Source of the DNA: Anaerolineales bacterium UBA5797
GTDB taxonomy: Bacteria; Chloroflexota; Anaerolineae; Anaerolineales; Villigracilaceae
NCBI GenBank assembly: GCA_002418205.1
Contig: DIDP01000023.1
Coordinates: 1-15,764, forward strand
Length of the DNA: 15,764 nt
Reading direction: 5' to 3'
A program made the position numbers and the translations under genes. Within the stretch, counting starts at the first letter, position 1. The number at the start of each line of letters is the position of its first letter. This document shows, piece after piece, positions 12,731 to 15,764 of the stretch. The notes under the pieces were generated by a model. The model ran no database searches. It saw only the letters and a list, made by a program, of their open reading frames with translations, and was not told where the DNA came from.

Positions 12731-14064
12731 ACTGCAACCCCGTCGATCAAGAGGTTGAGGTCTGCCAATGCGCGTTCGGCGTAGGCTTTGCCGCGCTCGC
12801 GTTTTCCAATCCTCGTTTCCAGCGACGGGAGAATTCCAAAGTTGGCTTTCATCGGCTGGAAGTCTTTTAAGTCGGCGTGGGTGACGTAATGGCACAGCGC
12901 GCCGAGCATGGTGGTTCGAGGAAGCGCAAGAGGCGGTTCTTCGTGATGCAGCCGCGCCGCGTTCACGCCCGCCAGCAAACCGGTGGCAATGTTGCCCATG
13001 TAGCCTTCCACGCCGGTGATCTGACCGGCAAATAACAGGTCATCGCGTTGGATGGCTTGAAGCGTTGGCCGCAGGAGTTTTGGGGAGGCGATAAACGTAT
13101 TGCGGTGCATCTGACCGTAGCGCATGAAATCGGCATTCTCCAACCCCGGTATCATACGGAACACCCGCTTCTGCTCGGGAAACCTGAGGTTGGTTTGAAA
13201 GCCGACGAGATTGTAGAGACTGCCTGCGAGGTTGTCCTGCCGCAATTGCACGACCGCGTGCGGACGTTTGCCGGTACGCGGGTCGCGCAATCCAACCGGG
13301 CGCATGGGACCGAACGCCAGCGAATCCAACCCGCGCCCGGCAATGATCTCCACCGGGAGACAGCCCTCGAAGAAGTGCCCGGCTTTGACACCGCTCCTGA
13401 TGGCATCTTCGAAGGCGCGGAGTTCAATGCGTTCCGCGCGGAGAAGCGCATCCACGAACGCGTAGTATTCTTCCTTCGTAAACGGACAATTAATATAATC
13501 GCCTTCATCCTGATCGCCAGTCCCGTAGCGCGAAGCGCGGAAAGCGATCTCCATATTGATCGAATCGGCGTGGATGACCGGCGCGATGGCATCGAAGAAA
13601 AAGAGATGCTCCTCGCCGCTCAGCTTCGCGATCGAATCGGAAAGCGCGGGCGAGGTCAACGGCCCGCTGGCGAGAATGGTTGGTGTTTGGGGAATCTCGG
13701 TGACCTCCTCGCGAACGATCTCGATGTTTGGATGATTCTCGATCCTTTCGGTGACGAGCCGCCCGAAGAGTTCGCGGTCCACGGCAAGGGCGCCACCTGC
13801 GGGCAGCGCGGCTTGTTCAGCGCATTCCAGCAGCATCGAACCGAGCAGGCGCGTCTCGTTCTTGAGCAGGCCAGAGGCGCGGTCGGGCAGGTTCGAGCCG
13901 AGAGAATTCGAGCAAACGAGTTCAGCCAGGTCGTGAGTCTGATGCGCTCCTGTCTGCCGGTTTGGGCGCATTTCGTAGAGGCGGATCTTGAGTCCGCGTT
14001 GGGCGGCCTGCCAGGCGGCTTCACTTCCTGCCAGCCCGCCTCCGATTACGATCAGGTCGGTCAT
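12727..14064 (-). CDS. trmFO: Methylenetetrahydrofolate--tRNA-(uracil-5-)-methyltransferase
   Basis: 445-aa FAD and folate-dependent enzyme that methylates U54 of tRNA to ribothymidine. The N-terminal FAD site is IVIGGGLAGSEAAW (about 5-18). Family blocks: YEMRP, THDLAELVCSNSLGS with Cys51, INCPFTKEEYYAFVDALL, HFFEGCLPVEI with Cys235, GLRDPRTGKRP, and GQITGVEGYMGNIATGLLAG near the C-terminus. The two cysteines match the conserved pair studied in Bacillus TrmFO. Length is typical. It uses 5,10-methylene-THF, so it draws on the folate pool to which the PabB-PabC enzyme at the other end of the window contributes. It is first in a minus-strand cluster and has a leaderless-type promoter directly before the ATG; its stop overlaps the next gene's TTG start. 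Confidence 0.97.
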   Translation of the reverse strand: MTDLIVIGGGLAGSEAAWQAAQRGLKIRLYEMRPNRQTGAHQTHDLAELVCSNSLGSNLPDRASGLLKNETRLLGSMLLECAEQAALPAGGALAVDRELFGRLVTERIENHPNIEIVREEVTEIPQTPTILASGPLTSPALSDSIAKLSGEEHLFFFDAIAPVIHADSINMEIAFRASRYGTGDQDEGDYINCPFTKEEYYAFVDALLRAERIELRAFEDAIRSGVKAGHFFEGCLPVEIIAGRGLDSLAFGPMRPVGLRDPRTGKRPHAVVQLRQDNLAGSLYNLVGFQTNLRFPEQKRVFRMIPGLENADFMRYGQMHRNTFIASPKLLRPTLQAIQRDDLLFAGQITGVEGYMGNIATGLLAGVNAARLHHEEPPLALPRTTMLGALCHYVTHADLKDFQPMKANFGILPSLETRIGKRERGKAYAERALADLNLLIDGVAV

Positions 14065-14070
14065 GGCTTG

Positions 14071-14098
14071 ATTCTACCATCGTAAAGAAGTGTGTCAT
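14071..14098 (-). promoter_or_regulatory. trmFO promoter, leaderless
   Basis: On the minus strand ATGACA (14098-14093) and TAGAAT (14076-14071) are 16 bases apart: five of six matches each. Six bases (CAAGCC) separate the -10 box from the ATG at 14064, so transcription should begin at or next to the start codon. No Shine-Dalgarno is present. Confidence 0.6.
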
Positions 14099-14117
14099 CT
14101 CGCGAAACAGCCTGCTG

Positions 14118-14123
14118 TATAAT
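14118..14123 (+). promoter_or_regulatory. -10 box of the GAF-protein gene, near-leaderless
   Basis: A perfect TATAAT (14118-14123) precedes the ATG at 14133 by nine bases, the same spacing as for scpA. No matching -35 box is seen at 16-18 bases. The leader would be 2-4 bases long. Confidence 0.5.
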
Positions 14124-14132
14124 TACGTTGAG

Positions 14133-15764
14133 ATGCCTGTTATATCCAACACGGAGTATCAACTCAAGGAAGCCAGCCTGTTGACCAGTGTGGCGTGGTC
14201 GGCATTGGTGGAGCGTGAGGCGGGGAAATGGCGCGTTGTGAATCACTTTCGGCTCGGGAAAAAGACCCGGCCGGTATTGATCAAATTCCTGGCGAAAGCC
14301 GAAGTGGATTCATGGTTGTGCGGCGCGTTGAGTGGCGGACAAAGCCGATCGGTCTCGCTGCCAAAATCCAGTGTCATGGATGCGGAACGGTTGTTTGCGT
14401 TCCCCCTGCGAGGCGTGTCACGCGTGGTGTTAGTAGCTGCCGGTCAGTTGAGCAGCGAGATGCAGCGCCTCTGGCGTCTGGTCGTTTCCGGTATCCAAAC
14501 GGAGACAGAGGTGGGCGATTCTCCTGCCGCGTCAGTTGCAGCCTCCTTGCTGGTCCCTGACCTGGATTCAGAGAGTCCTTATGATCTGCCGCGCGCCCTG
14601 GACCGGGCGCTTGCCTCTTTTATCCGCCTCGTTTCGGTACAAGGGGGCTGGCTCGGGGTTCGACGCGGTGACTCGCTCGAGGTCCGTGCTCAATGGAATG
14701 CCGCTGCCTGCAAGGACCTTGTGCTTGCGTTGGATGCCCATACCCCGCTCCGCCGCATGAGCCGCAACCTGACCCCCATGGCGATCAAACGCGGCGATGA
14801 CCTGTGGAAGGAAATTCCGAACAAGGGTTTGAAATCGAACACCAGGTTGTGGGTGTGTGTGCCACTGGTCATCGGTCAACGCCTGATCGGCACGGTTGTG
14901 TTGTGGCGCACGGGTGAATTCAAAGGTGAGGAGTGGAAGCGACTCACCGATCTGGCGACCCAGATCTCGCCCGCCGTGGAAACGATCATCACATTTGCTG
15001 AAATGGCGGGTCATCTGCGCCGGCTGGCGATGCTGAACGATTTTGCGCTGACCGTTTCATCCGGCCGCAGTCTGGATCAGATCGCACGGCGCATGTTCGC
15101 CCTGTTGTCGCGTGCCTTTGGCACGGAACTGATCGTCCTCTGTTTGTCCTCGCCGGATGGACATGCCCTGCAGGAATATCGAGTCAATGATGGCAATATG
15201 ATTTCTGCGCTGCACAGTGTGGAGGATCATGCCATTGCCCCTGTCTTGAAGAAGGAGCAAAAGGTACGGCTGGGCGAATTTGAGTCAACAGTTGCCCTGC
15301 CGCTTTATGCAAATGCCGCCTCGGGCATATATGTCCCGCTTCGATATCGCGGACAGACCATTGGCGCGCTGTGCGTGGAGAGTTCGCGTGCAAATGCTTT
15401 CAATGCCTATGATGAAAGCCTGATCGCGGTCATCGCCAGTCATCTCGCAAGCCTGGCAGATTACACCCGTCTCCGCGATGAAGCGGAAGGAAGGGCGCGC
15501 AATCTGGGATTGATCCATGAAGTGGTGCAACAGGTCATCAGGCTGACGGAACCGCGTGAAGTGGCGGAGATCACCGCCGATCTGCTGGCGCGTTATTTTG
15601 CCTACGAACTGGCGGCTGTGTTCATCGCCGATGCGCAGGGGGCTCTGACCATTGGCGGGTTCGGTGGTGCAAGCCCGGGCGTTGTCAAACGGGCGATCAA
15701 ATCGGTGGAGTATCCGGTGATCGGGGGGATCACGGGGCATGTGTTCGAGACCGGGAACAGCATC
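14133..15764 (+). CDS. Multi-GAF-domain sensor protein, C-terminus beyond the window
   Basis: The frame from the ATG at 14133 stays open for 544 codons to the last base of the window. Codon use matches the neighbours. Residues about 1-110 form a diverged N-terminal domain (ASLLTSVAWSALVE ... RLFAFPLRGVSRVVLVA) that looks like a degenerate GAF. Residues about 155-290 are GAF-like (ALDRALASFIRLVSVQGGWL ... VCVPLVIGQRLIGTVVLWR). Residues about 300-450 form a clear GAF (LAMLNDFALTVSSGRSLDQI ... IYVPLRYRGQTIGALCVES). Another starts near 465 (LIHEVVQQVIRLTEPREVAE, then YELAAVFIAD). No transmembrane segment is seen, so it is probably cytoplasmic. The output domain (kinase, cyclase, phosphatase or other) is outside the window. 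It is divergent from trmFO. The GAF ligands cannot be told. Confidence 0.87.
   Translation, partial: MPVISNTEYQLKEASLLTSVAWSALVEREAGKWRVVNHFRLGKKTRPVLIKFLAKAEVDSWLCGALSGGQSRSVSLPKSSVMDAERLFAFPLRGVSRVVLVAAGQLSSEMQRLWRLVVSGIQTETEVGDSPAASVAASLLVPDLDSESPYDLPRALDRALASFIRLVSVQGGWLGVRRGDSLEVRAQWNAAACKDLVLALDAHTPLRRMSRNLTPMAIKRGDDLWKEIPNKGLKSNTRLWVCVPLVIGQRLIGTVVLWRTGEFKGEEWKRLTDLATQISPAVETIITFAEMAGHLRRLAMLNDFALTVSSGRSLDQIARRMFALLSRAFGTELIVLCLSSPDGHALQEYRVNDGNMISALHSVEDHAIAPVLKKEQKVRLGEFESTVALPLYANAASGIYVPLRYRGQTIGALCVESSRANAFNAYDESLIAVIASHLASLADYTRLRDEAEGRARNLGLIHEVVQQVIRLTEPREVAEITADLLARYFAYELAAVFIADAQGALTIGGFGGASPGVVKRAIKSVEYPVIGGITGHVFETGNSI

Noticed and set aside
12731..12895. Upstream extension of the M28 gene to an ATG at 12895
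   Set aside because: It is the out-of-frame reading of the trmFO 3' end (Arg-rich), and it would bury the signal anchor.
13048..14085. 345-codon open frame on the plus strand opposite trmFO
   Set aside because: It is the antisense shadow of a gene with all TrmFO motifs; its product has no recognisable motif and it has no ribosome-binding site.
15285..15740. 151-codon frame on the minus strand at the right edge
   Set aside because: Antisense to the GAF protein, whose plus-strand frame is open for 544 codons with recognisable GAF blocks.
1..15764. tRNA, rRNA, CRISPR arrays, insertion sequences, phage or defence genes
   Set aside because: I scanned for tRNA-like cloverleaf ends, regularly spaced direct repeats and transposase or integrase motifs and saw none; the gaps between genes are all short.

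Overview
The window reads as chromosomal DNA of a free-living bacterium, most likely a member of the Chloroflexota (class Anaerolineae or a close relative). This is an inference. It rests on moderately GC-rich coding DNA, a soluble sensor kinase next to hflX, a multi-GAF protein, a QC-like M28 enzyme, frequent TTG/GTG starts, probable leaderless promoters, and scattered short palindromic repeats. No species can be named without a search. I see no tRNA, rRNA, CRISPR array, transposase or phage gene. The longest gap between genes is about 140 bases.

Left part (1-3790). A minus-strand pair holds a fused PabB-PabC enzyme (p-aminobenzoate synthesis), then the first 43 codons of an ABC transporter membrane subunit that runs off the left edge. 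Divergent from it are a small lipoprotein and a VanZ-family membrane protein on the plus strand. scpA (chromosome segregation) converges on these from the minus strand; its terminator hairpin lies in the last codons of the VanZ gene.

Middle (3791-8873, plus strand). A molybdenum-cofactor operon moaC - cupin - moaD - moaE is followed by fabF (fatty-acid elongation), rplS (ribosomal protein L19) with a clear promoter and terminator, a class-I glutamine-amidotransferase-like C26 hydrolase, and murI (glutamate racemase, peptidoglycan). scpA and moaC share a short intergenic region built on a perfect 16-bp inverted repeat, with outward -10 boxes on both sides.

Right part (8931-14064, minus strand). 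A five-gene cluster is transcribed trmFO (tRNA T54 methylation) - QC-like M28 metalloenzyme - soluble histidine kinase - hflX (ribosome-associated GTPase) - 69-aa two-helix membrane protein. Two junctions are 4-base start/stop overlaps. Divergent from trmFO, a large multi-GAF sensor protein begins at 14133 and stays open to the right edge.

Most genes are housekeeping. The unusual layer lies on top of them: (a) -10 boxes placed so close to start codons that transcripts would be leaderless or nearly so, before moaC, scpA, the C26 hydrolase, the kinase, trmFO and the GAF gene; (b) short repeat-like sequences that appear to have entered coding regions in frame (pabBC, moaE), formed the end of murI, or supplied the ribosome-binding site of fabF. 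I do not see a new multi-gene defence or mobile system here.
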